From Bacillota bacterium (lineage in GTDB: Bacteria; Bacillota; Clostridia; Peptostreptococcales; Acidaminobacteraceae), in contig JAIUOA010000018.1 in NCBI GenBank assembly GCA_020161295.1, forward strand, positions 1-48,100: 48,100 nucleotides of DNA. The letters are read 5' to 3'. How positions within the stretch are numbered: position 1 is the first letter of the stretch; each line of letters begins with the position of its first letter. Below are positions 7,559 through 16,249 of this stretch, piece by piece. The notes beneath the pieces are model-generated. The model was given only the letters and a program-made list of their open reading frames with translations, was not told the DNA's origin and searched no databases. The translations under genes and the position numbers were made by a program.

Positions 7559-8560
7559 ATGCGACTATCAAAGCATTTGCTTTTGATCTTAATAATAGGA
7601 TTCTTATTCACAGGCTGTTCGTCAACTGAGCCTTCTAAGTCCCCCGATGCATCGCTCGTATCCTTCTTACCTTTAGAGGGGGGTGCCTATTCGGGTGATG
7701 GCGACTACTATCATTTGGTTACGGCGATAGAAGCCATCGATGCCAGCGAAACAGATGAACGTGTCGGAGTCATATTAAAAGGTGAGGTAAGTCGCCAAAC
7801 CCAGGATCGGGATGATCGATTTGAAATCAGCCTTATGGTTGAGGGCGATACTTTGATTCAAAACACCCTTGGTAAGCAGTTGAATGATTCACCCCTTTTG
7901 GAAGTGGTGCTATTAAAAGCGCCGGTGGAAGAAGGACGTAAATGGTTGTTTGTGACGGAAGACCTCGAAGGTAAAAGGCAGAAAATTACAGCGACCATCC
8001 TAGAAGTGGATGATGAAGGCAAACGCGTCAAGGTCCATTATGAAGGAAAAGATGGCTATTATGAAGAGCGCACACTCGTGCACGGTTTGGGTGTCGCCGA
8101 TTTCGTTAGAACCGTCCTCTACAAAGGGGACTATGCACTGACAGGGTATCATTTGGATCGAGGCGATTGGGTAGACACTACTGGAAAACTTGGATCAGAG
8201 GGTGCGTCTGATTCTGAGGACCAGGTCAAACGAATTGAAATTCCTACGAAGGCGTATGCGTTAATATGGGGGTTCAATCAGGCATGGGTTAAAAAGTGGC
8301 AGGGGATCGACGACTCCATTTTAACGTTCGTTGCCCCCGAGTCACCTGCTCTGGAAAAAATAAACGCCATCACTGAACCCAGCGATGACGTGCTATCATT
8401 TGTTGAATTTATTCCTTTTGAAATGACGGAAGAGGAAGGACTAGTCATCATTAGCGTTTTAGAACGCTATGAGGATCAAGTGGGTCTGATCACTGAGAAC
8501 CGAATGAAATATACCCTTTCGCTAGATTATAAAATTTGGGACTTTGAACGGCTAAATTAG
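7559..8560 (+). CDS. Lipoprotein of unknown function
   Basis: The N-terminus is a clear lipoprotein signal peptide: MRLSKHLLLILIIG followed by the lipobox LFTGC, with Cys20 the lipidated residue. The 313-residue outside part is acidic, and I do not recognise a family. It looks like beta-rich repeats (EGKRQKITATILEVDDEGKRVKVHYEGKD...). The ATG at 7553 is only two bases from GAGG; ATG 7559 has correct spacing and I prefer it. It follows glutaminase closely. The stop codon lies inside the terminator stem. A surface role is certain as far as location goes; function unknown. Confidence 0.75.
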   Translation: MRLSKHLLLILIIGFLFTGCSSTEPSKSPDASLVSFLPLEGGAYSGDGDYYHLVTAIEAIDASETDERVGVILKGEVSRQTQDRDDRFEISLMVEGDTLIQNTLGKQLNDSPLLEVVLLKAPVEEGRKWLFVTEDLEGKRQKITATILEVDDEGKRVKVHYEGKDGYYEERTLVHGLGVADFVRTVLYKGDYALTGYHLDRGDWVDTTGKLGSEGASDSEDQVKRIEIPTKAYALIWGFNQAWVKKWQGIDDSILTFVAPESPALEKINAITEPSDDVLSFVEFIPFEMTEEEGLVIISVLERYEDQVGLITENRMKYTLSLDYKIWDFERLN

Positions 8561-8575
8561 CCGTTTTATTTTTTT
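8547..8575 (+). terminator. Terminator overlapping the lipoprotein stop codon
   Basis: AACGGCTAA (8547-8555) pairs with TTAGCCGTT (8557-8565); in practice about 7 bp with a 5-base loop. It is followed by TTATTTTTTT. It overlaps the 3' ends of both convergent genes. Confidence 0.8.
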
Positions 8576-9738
8576 AGTATCGGTACATTCCCTTCATAAA
8601 CGACGCGATTTCGACCGTTCTCCTTAGCGATATACAAGCCTTTATCGGCAGATTCCATAAGCTCTGTAAAGGTGCGTCCGTCGAAAGGATAGGAGGCGAT
8701 CCCCATGGAGATGGTGAATTTAGGGTTAGACTTGTCGTGGACTTCTTTTCTAAGGCGTTCGCATATCTCTAAGGCTGCGGGTGCATTGACATTTGGCATG
8801 AGTAAGATAAATTCATCTCCACCATATCGGCCCAGCACATCTGTTTTACGATTGGTGGTCATGACCGTATAAGCGAGGAGCTTGATACATTCATCACCGA
8901 CGATATGACCTTTCGTGTCGTTGATGCCTTTAAAAAAGTCGATATCAAATATGGCCAGTGAGAACATTTTCATGCTGGAGTCGTTGATCATGCTGTTGAT
9001 TTCAGTTGTAATGCCCTGACGGTTTAACGCTTTTGAAAGGGGATCCTTTTGAGATTTTTCTCTGATGATTTCCACTTTATCAGCCATATGTGCCGTTCGT
9101 TTTTTCGCTTCAAACTCAACGGTGCGATCGAAACGTTCTTCTAAATCGGTCAACCGCGTCTGAACGAGGCGTAGACCTTCTTTATAGTGCTTCACATGAA
9201 TCGCAAGAGACATCAGCGCATAGAAAATCAACAGAGCTGAGCCGATGGCGATGTTGAAAAAGCGCATGCCGACACTAAGCATGAGACCACCAAAGAATGC
9301 TAAGAATCCTACCTCCATAACTTCCAGGGCAGCACGACTCGGCTTAGACTGGTAAAAAGTAACGAGGATGATAAGTTGTGAGGCGGAAGCGATGATCAAA
9401 AGTGTGTTAATGACCATGACAGGTATGGAAAGTTTTAGTACGAGAAGTCCGATTAGCAGGGCAAATGCCATTAAAGAAACGACAAGCCCTGTATTTTTAT
9501 TTGCTTTATCACCGATCAGGGTGACCACGGTTTGTGATAGAAAAGTAAATGAAAGCGAGAGCTTAAATAGCGAGAAATCAGTCATGTGAAGCTCAAAAAC
9601 ATTGGCACAAATCAGAAACGCGAAGGGTATCCAATCAGAAAAGGACGCTGAAATGGCTTTTGAATCGATTATATAAAAGTAGAAAAAGCGGATTAAAAAG
9701 AGGGCGGTGATGATGTGGATGAGTTCAATGCGTTCCAT
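8566..9738 (-). CDS. Membrane-bound diguanylate cyclase (GGDEF)
   Basis: Makes cyclic di-GMP from two GTP. The first ~190 residues form about six membrane segments with no recognisable ligand domain. A short charged, probably coiled linker (about 192-230) leads to a GGDEF domain with the intact active site GGDEF at residues 306-310 and an allosteric inhibition site RxxD (RKTD 297-300) at the canonical distance. Metal-binding Asp is in FDIDFFKGIND. The enzyme is therefore predicted to be active and feedback-inhibited. Start fixed by GGAGG five bases upstream. It is monocistronic and divergent from asnS. Confidence 0.92.
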   Translation of the reverse strand: MERIELIHIITALFLIRFFYFYIIDSKAISASFSDWIPFAFLICANVFELHMTDFSLFKLSLSFTFLSQTVVTLIGDKANKNTGLVVSLMAFALLIGLLVLKLSIPVMVINTLLIIASASQLIILVTFYQSKPSRAALEVMEVGFLAFFGGLMLSVGMRFFNIAIGSALLIFYALMSLAIHVKHYKEGLRLVQTRLTDLEERFDRTVEFEAKKRTAHMADKVEIIREKSQKDPLSKALNRQGITTEINSMINDSSMKMFSLAIFDIDFFKGINDTKGHIVGDECIKLLAYTVMTTNRKTDVLGRYGGDEFILLMPNVNAPAALEICERLRKEVHDKSNPKFTISMGIASYPFDGRTFTELMESADKGLYIAKENGRNRVVYEGNVPILKK

Positions 9739-9788
9739 GAGACCTCCAGGTTCTATTTCATGCTACTGTTCATTTAACAGATACTACC

Positions 9789-9817
9789 ATAGTATAAGAA
9801 TTACGAAGTAATGGCAA
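9789..9817 (-). promoter_or_regulatory. Promoter of the membrane GGDEF gene
   Basis: Minus-strand -35 TTGCCA (9812-9817), 17-base spacer, -10 TACTAT (9789-9794). It is back to back with the asnS promoter. Confidence 0.5.
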
Positions 9818-9825
9818 TGGAATCT

Positions 9826-9854
9826 TTGACTAAATTAAGCGTGTGTATTATAAT
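9826..9854 (+). promoter_or_regulatory. asnS promoter
   Basis: -35 TTGACT (9826-9831), 17-base spacer, consensus -10 TATAAT (9849-9854). The leader of about 45 bases is too short for a T-box, and none is seen. Confidence 0.75.
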
Positions 9855-9907
9855 TTAATAGAATTAAAATGTGCAAAATCAATGCATCAATAGATTGGAG
9901 GCCTCAC

Positions 9908-11299
9908 ATGAAAAGCACGGCAATTAGAGAACTCTTTTTAAAGCCCGAGATGTATCTGGGAACAGAAGTAAAAGTTTCTGGATGGATCAGGACTTCTAGA
10001 AGTTCAAAAACTTTTGGATTTATCGAATTGAATGACGGAACTTATTTTAACAACCTCCAAGTCGTATATGAAGACGCGTTGGAAAACTTCGGTGACATTG
10101 AAAAATGCGCCATCGCATCCTCTTTAATCGTCACGGGTACAGTGGTGGCGACACCTGATGCGAAACAACCTTTTGAGTTAAAAGCGTCACTGATAGAAGT
10201 AGAAGGCTATTCATCTGCCGATTACCCACTTCAAAAGAAACGTCACTCCATGGAATATCTCAGAACCATCGCGCACCTTAGACCGAGAAGTAATACGTTT
10301 TCAGCCGTATTTAGAGTGCGTTCGGCTGCAGCGTATGCCATCCATAAGTTTTTCCAAGACAGAGGCTTCGTGTATGTCCATACACCGATCATCACTGGCA
10401 GTGATGCAGAGGGCGCTGGTCAAATGTTTAGAGTGACGACGCTCGATTTGGAAAACCTTCCAAAGGATGAAGCTGGCAAGCTGGATACAAAGGAAGATTT
10501 CTTCGGAAAAGAAACGAATCTCACCGTGAGCGGGCAGCTTGAAGCGGAGACGTTTGCGTTAGCATTTAGAGATGTATATACCTTTGGACCTACCTTTAGA
10601 GCAGAGAACTCAAATACGAAGCGCCATGCGGCTGAGTTTTGGATGATCGAGCCGGAAGTGGCATTTGCTGACCTAAATGATAACATGGCACTTGCTGAGG
10701 ACATGGTGAAGTACATCATCGCTTATGTACTTGAGACGTGTCCAGAGGAAATGAAGTTCTTTAATGAGCGCATCGATCAAGGCCTTTTAGAAAGACTTCA
10801 GCATGTACTCAACTCTGAATTTGGTAAAGTCACCTACACCGATGCGGTGGACGCTTTAATTAAATCGGGTCAAACGTTTGAATACCCAGTATTCTGGGGT
10901 GCTGACCTCCAAACCGAGCATGAGCGCTACTTGACGGAAGTCATTTATAACAAGCCCGTTTTCGTCATCAACTATCCAAAGGAAATCAAATCGTTCTACA
11001 TGAGAATGAATGAGGACCAGAAGACAGTGGCGGCTATGGACTTGCTCGTTCCAGGTGTAGGAGAGCTCATAGGGGGCTCACAAAGAGAAGAAAGATACGA
11101 TTTATTATTAAACCGAATCCACGAGATGGGTCTTAAGGAAGAGGATTATTGGTGGTACCTGGAGCTTCGTAAGTTCGGAACCACACGACATGCAGGGTAT
11201 GGCTTAGGCTTCGAGCGTATGATCATGTACCTTACAGGCATGGGCAATATCAGAGATGTCGTGCCATTCCCAAGAACGGTTAAGAACGCAGAGTTTTAG
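9908..11299 (+). CDS. asnS: Asparaginyl-tRNA synthetase
   Basis: Class IIb aminoacyl-tRNA synthetase that charges tRNA-Asn. The N-terminal OB-fold anticodon domain (about residues 1-115: [24 protein letters not shown]) is followed by the catalytic core with motif 2 ([21 protein letters not shown], where the [10 protein letters not shown] pattern separates AsnRS from AspRS) and motif 3 ([15 protein letters not shown]). Length 463 is typical. The frame is open 13 codons further upstream, but ATG 9908 is preceded by TTGGAGG at the right distance. Followed by a strong terminator. Confidence 0.97.
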   Translation: MKSTAIRELFLKPEMYLGTEVKVSGWIRTSRSSKTFGFIELNDGTYFNNLQVVYEDALENFGDIEKCAIASSLIVTGTVVATPDAKQPFELKASLIEVEGYSSADYPLQKKRHSMEYLRTIAHLRPRSNTFSAVFRVRSAAAYAIHKFFQDRGFVYVHTPIITGSDAEGAGQMFRVTTLDLENLPKDEAGKLDTKEDFFGKETNLTVSGQLEAETFALAFRDVYTFGPTFRAENSNTKRHAAEFWMIEPEVAFADLNDNMALAEDMVKYIIAYVLETCPEEMKFFNERIDQGLLERLQHVLNSEFGKVTYTDAVDALIKSGQTFEYPVFWGADLQTEHERYLTEVIYNKPVFVINYPKEIKSFYMRMNEDQKTVAAMDLLVPGVGELIGGSQREERYDLLLNRIHEMGLKEEDYWWYLELRKFGTTRHAGYGLGFERMIMYLTGMGNIRDVVPFPRTVKNAEF

Positions 11300-11309
11300 A
11301 TGAGATGTG

Positions 11310-11350
11310 ACTGTGAAGCAGTTTAAACTGCTTCACGGTTATTTTTTTTT
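11310..11350. terminator. asnS terminator, shared with the convergent mgtC-like gene
   Basis: GTGAAGCAG TTTAAA CTGCTTCAC is a perfect hairpin (11313-11336), extended by a G-T pair and further pairs, followed by TTATTTTTTTTT. The last T/A run contains the stop codon of the minus-strand gene. Confidence 0.9.
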
Positions 11351-11770
11351 GCGCGCATTATATTTCATTTCTAGCTGTCCGAAGGTTTTAAGTGTGACGA
11401 GCATGACCAAGGCCGCAAAAATTGCCATGAGATAGAATCCGGCGCCTATGACGAGTCCTAGACAGGCCACTGACCATAAGCCAGCTGCAGTGGTTAAGCC
11501 GCGAACATTATTCCCTTCTTTTATTATGGTGCCAGCGCCGAGGAAGCCCATGCCGCTGATGACCTGTGCTCCTAGTCTTACAGGATCTGAGTTAAGATAG
11601 AGATCCGCAATTTGCAGATTCATGTCCATGACCACGGTGCTAGCGACGCAGACGAGTATATGCGTTCTAAGTCCAGCTGGGCGATTGGTGGATTCCCGTT
11701 CGAGTCCGATGAGACCACCGACGATGACTGCAAAAATAATTTTAATGATGGTTTCAGGTTCTAGTGTCAT
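11339..11770 (-). CDS. MgtC/SapB family membrane protein
   Basis: A 143-residue protein with four to five membrane segments. The N-terminal block FAVIVGGLIGLERE...RPAGLRTHILVCVAST and the following QVISGMGFLGAGTII are the conserved core of the MgtC/SapB family. Family members are linked to magnesium limitation, virulence and ATP synthase control in other bacteria, but the role of the short Gram-positive form is not known. GAGGAG lies eight bases before the ATG. It is divergent from the DUF1294 gene. Confidence 0.9.
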   Translation of the reverse strand: MTLEPETIIKIIFAVIVGGLIGLERESTNRPAGLRTHILVCVASTVVMDMNLQIADLYLNSDPVRLGAQVISGMGFLGAGTIIKEGNNVRGLTTAAGLWSVACLGLVIGAGFYLMAIFAALVMLVTLKTFGQLEMKYNARKKK

Positions 11771-11792
11771 AAAAGGACTCCTCTTGTTATTT

Positions 11793-11822
11793 TTGATCAG
11801 TTGCTATAGTATTAATTATACC
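11793..11822 (+). promoter_or_regulatory. Possible promoter of the DUF1294 gene
   Basis: TTGATC (11793-11798), 18-base spacer, TATACC (11817-11822). Weak match. Confidence 0.3.
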
Positions 11823-11858
11823 CAAATTTCAACAGAATCATATCAATAGGAGGAAAAA

Positions 11859-12146
11859 ATGGCTTTAAAGGTTATTGCGGTTTACTTGGTGATCGTGCAA
11901 GTGGTGACGCTCATGGCCATGCTATTAGATAAATGGTATGCAGTCAAAGGGAAATGGCGAATTTCTGAAAGTATCTTATTAAGCTTGGCCGTCATGGGAG
12001 GTGGAATCGGTTTACTGATGGGGATGGTCCTCGGACATCACAAGCTGAGCAAGGTCCGGTTTCGAGTAATAGGTGCACTAAGTTCAACGGCATTGCTATT
12101 GCTCTTCATCTATTTCGCATTTGAAGGAAGCTTGATTTGGCAGTAG
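11859..12146 (+). CDS. DUF1294 small membrane protein
   Basis: A 95-residue protein with three membrane segments. LDKWYAVKGKWRISESILLSLAVMGGG...GMVLGHHKLSKVRFRV carries the DUF1294 pattern (DK..A..G.WRI.E..L, then GG..G, H K..K..F). The function of the family is unknown. Start ATG 11859 after TAGGAGGAAAAA. It stands alone, 130 bases upstream of the threonine dehydrogenase gene, which has its own promoter. Confidence 0.85.
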   Translation: MALKVIAVYLVIVQVVTLMAMLLDKWYAVKGKWRISESILLSLAVMGGGIGLLMGMVLGHHKLSKVRFRVIGALSSTALLLLFIYFAFEGSLIWQ

Positions 12147-12216
12147 TTGTCAGCGAAATCTCCAAGCTAAATCTAAAAGATTAATAAATGTTAAAATATT
12201 TTGATAAAACAGATGT

Positions 12217-12244
12217 TTTACTCCGTTTTTGAATCATGTAAAAT
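12217..12244 (+). promoter_or_regulatory. Promoter of the threonine dehydrogenase gene
   Basis: TTTACT (12217-12222), 16-base spacer, TAAAAT (12239-12244). Confidence 0.45.
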
Positions 12245-12279
12245 AGAGTTGATTAAATACTTGTAAGAGGGAGCGCTAA

Positions 12280-13236
12280 ATGAAAAAAATACTGATCACA
12301 GGTGCATGCGGTCAAATCGGCACTGAGTTAACACAGACATTAAGAAGAATTTATGGTGTGGAAAATGTAGTGGCGACAAGTGTACGCTCATGTTCTAACC
12401 ACGCAGTGGAAGAAGAAGGTATTTTCGAACAACTGAACGTAACGGATAAAGAAAGAATGATGGAGCTTTGTAAAAAATACGAAATTGATACCATTATGAA
12501 TCTTGCTGCGTTGCTTTCAGCAGTAGGTGAAGCGAACCCACAGCTATTATGGGATGTTAACATGAACGGTTTATATAACTGTCTTGAAGTGGCGAGAGAA
12601 ACAGGCGCTATGGTATTTACACCAAGTTCGATTGCAGCGTTTGGTCCTTCTACACCAGCGGATATGACGCCTCAAGACACCATCCAAAGACCGACGACGA
12701 TTTACGGCGTATCAAAGGTTGCGGGTGAACTCCTCTGCGATTACTACTTTAATAAATACGGCGTTGATACGAGAGGTGTAAGATTCCCAGGACTTATTTC
12801 ATATTCAGCACTTCCAGGTGGTGGTACGACTGATTATGCGGTGCATATCTACTACGAAGCCCTTAAAAATAAAAAGTTCACTTGTAATCTTGCGGCGGAT
12901 ACGTATATGGACATGATGTACATGCCGGATGCCATCGATTCGATTATTCAAATTTGTGAGGCAGACCCTTCTAATCTCATTCATAGAAACGCATTCAATA
13001 TTACTGCCATGAGCTTCTGTCCAGAAGATATCAAGGCTTCCATTAAAAAATATATCCCAGAGTTTGAAATGGATTATGCCATCGACCCGATTAAACAAAA
13101 GATTGCCAACTCTTGGCCGAATTCATTAGACGATTCTTGTGCAAGAGCTGAGTGGGGATGGAATCCAAAATACGACTTAGATAAAATGACAGTGGACATG
13201 CTTGAAAAGCTCCGCATTAAATTGGGTATAGAGTAA
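12280..13236 (+). CDS. tdh: L-threonine 3-dehydrogenase, short-chain (epimerase-like) type
   Basis: Extended short-chain dehydrogenase of 318 residues. NAD motif GACGQIG at 8-14 and catalytic Tyr142-x3-Lys146 (YGVSK). FTPSSIAAFGPSTP, which follows strand 5, is the block typical of SDR-type threonine dehydrogenases rather than sugar epimerases. The reaction would be L-threonine + NAD to 2-amino-3-ketobutyrate, normally followed by Kbl to give glycine and acetyl-CoA; no kbl gene is in this window. Threonine aldolase at 23.9 kb offers a second route to glycine. Start ATG 12280 after GAGGGAG. Monocistronic. Confidence 0.85.
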   Translation: MKKILITGACGQIGTELTQTLRRIYGVENVVATSVRSCSNHAVEEEGIFEQLNVTDKERMMELCKKYEIDTIMNLAALLSAVGEANPQLLWDVNMNGLYNCLEVARETGAMVFTPSSIAAFGPSTPADMTPQDTIQRPTTIYGVSKVAGELLCDYYFNKYGVDTRGVRFPGLISYSALPGGGTTDYAVHIYYEALKNKKFTCNLAADTYMDMMYMPDAIDSIIQICEADPSNLIHRNAFNITAMSFCPEDIKASIKKYIPEFEMDYAIDPIKQKIANSWPNSLDDSCARAEWGWNPKYDLDKMTVDMLEKLRIKLGIE

Positions 13237-13245
13237 TCGTATAGT

Positions 13246-13289
13246 GACCATGCGAATGGCTATGGTCGAAAAATAGACGGTGTTATAAT
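13246..13289 (+). promoter_or_regulatory. Promoter and inverted repeat before ftcD-hutI-fchA
   Basis: Extended -10 TGtTATAAT at 13281-13289. An inverted repeat GACCAT (13246-13251) / ATGGTC (13262-13267), 10 bases apart, covers the -35 position. It may be an operator for a hut regulator, or the remains of a weak terminator of tdh (there is no U tract). Confidence 0.4.
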
Positions 13290-13323
13290 AAAATAAGCTC
13301 ACTATAAACATGTGGAGGTCGTC

Positions 13324-14217
13324 ATGAATCAAATTATTCAATGTGTCCCAAACTTTAGTGAAGGTAGAGATTTAAACAAAATCGAACAGATCATTTCACC
13401 TTTTAGAGGGAAAAATGGTGTGAAGCTTTTAGATTACAGCAACGACGAAGATCATAACCGTGTGGTTGTTACTGTAGTTGGTGAAAAAGAAGCCTTAAAG
13501 GCCGCTGTTATCGAAGCGGTTGGCATTGCTTCCAAGTTGATTGATTTGACGTCACATGAGGGGCAACACCCAAGAATGGGCGCAACAGATGTTATTCCAT
13601 TTATTCCAATCAAAAATGTCACCATGGAGGAATGTATCGCCCTTTCAAAAGAGGTTGCTGAAGCGGTTTACACGACTCATGGCGTTCCGAGCTTCCTCTA
13701 TGAAAAATCGGCATCCTCTCCAGATCGTGAAAATCTGGCAAACATCCGTAAGGGTCAGTTCGAAGGCATGGCTGAAAAAGTCAAGGCACCTGAGTGGAAG
13801 CCTGACTTCGGCGATACGATCCATCCGACAGCTGGCATTACTGCGATTGGCGCTAGAATGCCGCTCGTGGCATTCAATGTCAACCTTAACACCAATGACC
13901 TCGAAGTGGCTAACAAAATTGCTAAGAACGTGAGACATTTAAGCGGCGGCTTAAGATATTGTAAGGCACTTGGAATTGCACTTGAGGAAAGAGGCATCGT
14001 ACAAATTTCCATGAACATGACTGACTTTACAAAGACGCCATTATATAGAGCTTTTGAACTCGTCAGAATCGAAGCGCAGCGCTATGGTGTTAGCATCGTG
14101 GGCAGCGAAATCGTCGGACTCGTACCGATGGATGCGTTAATCGGTACTGCAGAATACTATCTCGGTATTGAAAACTTCTCTTACGACCAAGTTTTAGAAA
14201 AAAGAATAATGGAGTAA
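13324..14217 (+). CDS. ftcD: Glutamate formimidoyltransferase
   Basis: Transfers the formimino group of formiminoglutamate, the histidine degradation product, to tetrahydrofolate, releasing glutamate. The N-terminus QCVPNFSEGRD and the block LDYSNDEDHNR are diagnostic, as is GQHPRMGATDVIPFIP. At 297 residues it holds the transferase half only; the cyclodeaminase half is the separate fchA gene two genes on. The frame opens with GTG at 13312, but that stretch contains the ribosome site TGGAGG, so ATG 13324 is the start. hutI follows after 4 bases. Confidence 0.96.
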   Translation: MNQIIQCVPNFSEGRDLNKIEQIISPFRGKNGVKLLDYSNDEDHNRVVVTVVGEKEALKAAVIEAVGIASKLIDLTSHEGQHPRMGATDVIPFIPIKNVTMEECIALSKEVAEAVYTTHGVPSFLYEKSASSPDRENLANIRKGQFEGMAEKVKAPEWKPDFGDTIHPTAGITAIGARMPLVAFNVNLNTNDLEVANKIAKNVRHLSGGLRYCKALGIALEERGIVQISMNMTDFTKTPLYRAFELVRIEAQRYGVSIVGSEIVGLVPMDALIGTAEYYLGIENFSYDQVLEKRIME

Positions 14218-14221
14218 TTTC

Positions 14222-15493
14222 ATGAAAAAAGGAAGCATCGTCATTTCAGGGGCTTCAGAGGTCGTCACTTGTAGTGGATTCAAAGGCAAAAGTGGCGCTC
14301 AGATGCAGGATTTAAAAGTGGTTAGAAATGCATCGGTCATCGTGGAGGATGGCATTATAACCAGAATTACCACAGAACCTCTGGATTTAAAGGGTTTTGC
14401 TGATAAAGGCTTCACCGTCGTCGATGCAACAGGCAAGTGTGTCTTACCAGGTTTTGTGGATTCTCACACGCATTTCGTGTTTGGTGGCTACAGAGATGAA
14501 GAGTATAACTGGCGTTTAAATGGCGTTTCCTACATGGAAATCATGAATCGCGGTGGTGGAATCGTCAACTCTGTTAAGGGTACCCGAGAAACTTCAAAGG
14601 AAGACCTCATTAAAGTAGGCATCAAGCGTCTCAACTCCATGGTAGGCTTCGGCGTAACCACGGTTGAAGGGAAAAGTGGCTATGGTCTTGATATGGAAAC
14701 GGAGATCAAGCAGCTTGAAGTAATGAAGGAGCTGAACAAGCTTCATTCATTAGACATCGTCACGACTTTTATGGGGCCTCACGCACGTCCTGTGGAATAC
14801 AAACAGAACCCAGACGCCTTCATCAACTACATGGTCGAAGAAGTTCTCCCTGTGGTGGATGAAAGAGGGCTCGCTGAGTTTGCCGATATTTTCTGTGAAC
14901 AAAATGTATTTTCAGTGGAGCAATCCCGTTATTTTCTCAGTGAAGCTAAAAAGAGAGGCTTCAAGCTAAAAATCCACGCAGATGAAATTGTACAGCTGGG
15001 TGGCGCAGAGCTTGCAGCTGAGCTAGGTGCTATTTCTGCCGATCACTTACTCCAGGCTTCTGATGAAGGCATTCGCCTAATGAAGTCTGCTGGTGTGGTT
15101 GCCACTTTATTGCCTTGTACGGCATTTTCACTGAAGGAGTCCTATGCACGCGCACGAAAGATGATCGATGATGACTTAATCGTGGCGTTATCAACCGATT
15201 TTAATCCCGGTAGCTGCTTTACCGAATCGATTCCGCTTTTGATCGCGCTTGCTACGAATCAGATGGGAATGAGCATCGAAGAAACCATTACAGCACTGAC
15301 CATCAATGGTGCTGCAGCACTGGACCGCGCTGATCAAATCGGCAGCATAGATATTGGCAAAAAGGCGGATTTAGTCGTTCATGAGTTCCCATCTTATCGC
15401 TTCCTACCTTACCATATCGGTGTGAGTACGGTGGAAAAAGTCATTAAGAATGGGGTCATGATATTAGATAAGCAATACGATTTACCTTATTAA
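14222..15493 (+). CDS. hutI: Imidazolonepropionase
   Basis: Amidohydrolase that opens 4-imidazolone-5-propionate to formiminoglutamate, the step before FtcD. Metal ligands: His82 and His84 in DSHTHFVFGG, His252 in IHADE, and Asp326 in STDFNPGSC. These blocks are the hutI signature. Length 423 is usual. Its ribosome site (TGGAG) lies in the end of ftcD, with a 4-base gap, so translation is probably coupled. Middle gene of ftcD-hutI-fchA. Confidence 0.96.
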   Translation: MKKGSIVISGASEVVTCSGFKGKSGAQMQDLKVVRNASVIVEDGIITRITTEPLDLKGFADKGFTVVDATGKCVLPGFVDSHTHFVFGGYRDEEYNWRLNGVSYMEIMNRGGGIVNSVKGTRETSKEDLIKVGIKRLNSMVGFGVTTVEGKSGYGLDMETEIKQLEVMKELNKLHSLDIVTTFMGPHARPVEYKQNPDAFINYMVEEVLPVVDERGLAEFADIFCEQNVFSVEQSRYFLSEAKKRGFKLKIHADEIVQLGGAELAAELGAISADHLLQASDEGIRLMKSAGVVATLLPCTAFSLKESYARARKMIDDDLIVALSTDFNPGSCFTESIPLLIALATNQMGMSIEETITALTINGAAALDRADQIGSIDIGKKADLVVHEFPSYRFLPYHIGVSTVEKVIKNGVMILDKQYDLPY

Positions 15494-15517
15494 GCGATCT
15501 TTACTCGGGAGGTTACG

Positions 15518-16135
15518 ATGTTAAAAGAGTTAGGACTTAAAGCGTTTATTGATAAACTGGAATCTAGCGATCCTGTACCTGGCGGTGGAAGCGTGGCGGC
15601 ATTATCGTCTGCGCTGGCTTCAGCACTTGGTGCCATGGTGGCAAATTTGACAGTTGGCAAGAAAAATTATGAAGCAGTTTCGGACCAAATGGTTGAAATT
15701 GCTGGAAGAATGAGTGAACATAAGCAAAAGTTCATCGACCTTATCGACAAGGATGCCAATTCGTTCGATGACGTCATGAAGGCCTACAAGCTCCCTAAAG
15801 AGACCGATGAAGAGAAGGCGCATCGCAACCAGTTAATCCAAGAGGGGATGAAATATGCCGCTTCAGTGCCTTTAGAGGTTGCTGCAGCCACTGCTCTGAT
15901 TTTTGATGATTTGGCGGTCTTGGTTAAATCGGGAAACAAAAATGCGGAAACTGATGCGCTGGTTGCGGCAATGATGGCTAGAACAGCGATCCTCTCAGCA
16001 CTCTACAATGTGAAAATCAATCTTGGTTCTATCAAGGATGAAGCCTTCGTCACTGATATGACGGCTAAAGTGGCTGAACTAGAAGCCACTGCGAAATCTA
16101 GAGAAACTGAAATCTTAGCATTGTCTTCGTTATAA
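15518..16135 (+). CDS. fchA: Formimidoyltetrahydrofolate cyclodeaminase
   Basis: Converts 5-formimino-THF to 5,10-methenyl-THF and ammonia, feeding histidine carbon into one-carbon metabolism. A helical protein of 205 residues with the conserved N-terminal DPVPGGGSVAALSSALASAL and GKKNY. In mammals and some bacteria this domain is fused to FtcD; here it is a separate gene in the same operon, as in Clostridia. Start ATG 15518 after GGGAGG. The operon ends with the terminator immediately downstream. Confidence 0.95.
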   Translation: MLKELGLKAFIDKLESSDPVPGGGSVAALSSALASALGAMVANLTVGKKNYEAVSDQMVEIAGRMSEHKQKFIDLIDKDANSFDDVMKAYKLPKETDEEKAHRNQLIQEGMKYAASVPLEVAAATALIFDDLAVLVKSGNKNAETDALVAAMMARTAILSALYNVKINLGSIKDEAFVTDMTAKVAELEATAKSRETEILALSSL

Positions 16136-16140
16136 TTCTT

Positions 16141-16180
16141 AAACTGCTTACCCGTAAATCGGTAAGCAGTTTTCTTTTTT
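16141..16180 (+). terminator. Terminator of ftcD-hutI-fchA
   Basis: Perfect 12-bp stem AAACTGCTTACC (16141-16152) / GGTAAGCAGTTT (16161-16172), followed by TCTTTTTT. Confidence 0.95.
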
Positions 16181-16192
16181 AGGGACTAATAT

Positions 16193-16221
16193 TTGTCAAG
16201 GGCGCTAAAATCAAGTATAAT
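16193..16221 (+). promoter_or_regulatory. Promoter of the DegV-family gene
   Basis: TTGTCA (16193-16198), 17-base spacer, consensus TATAAT (16216-16221). The transcription start would be near 16228. Confidence 0.75.
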
Positions 16222-16249
16222 GGAACTATCAATTTTAGGAGATGGTGTT

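Noticed and set aside
9855..9907. Possible T-box leader for asnS
   Set aside because: The leader is only ~45 bases; no specifier loop, no TGG.ACC box and no terminator before the gene.
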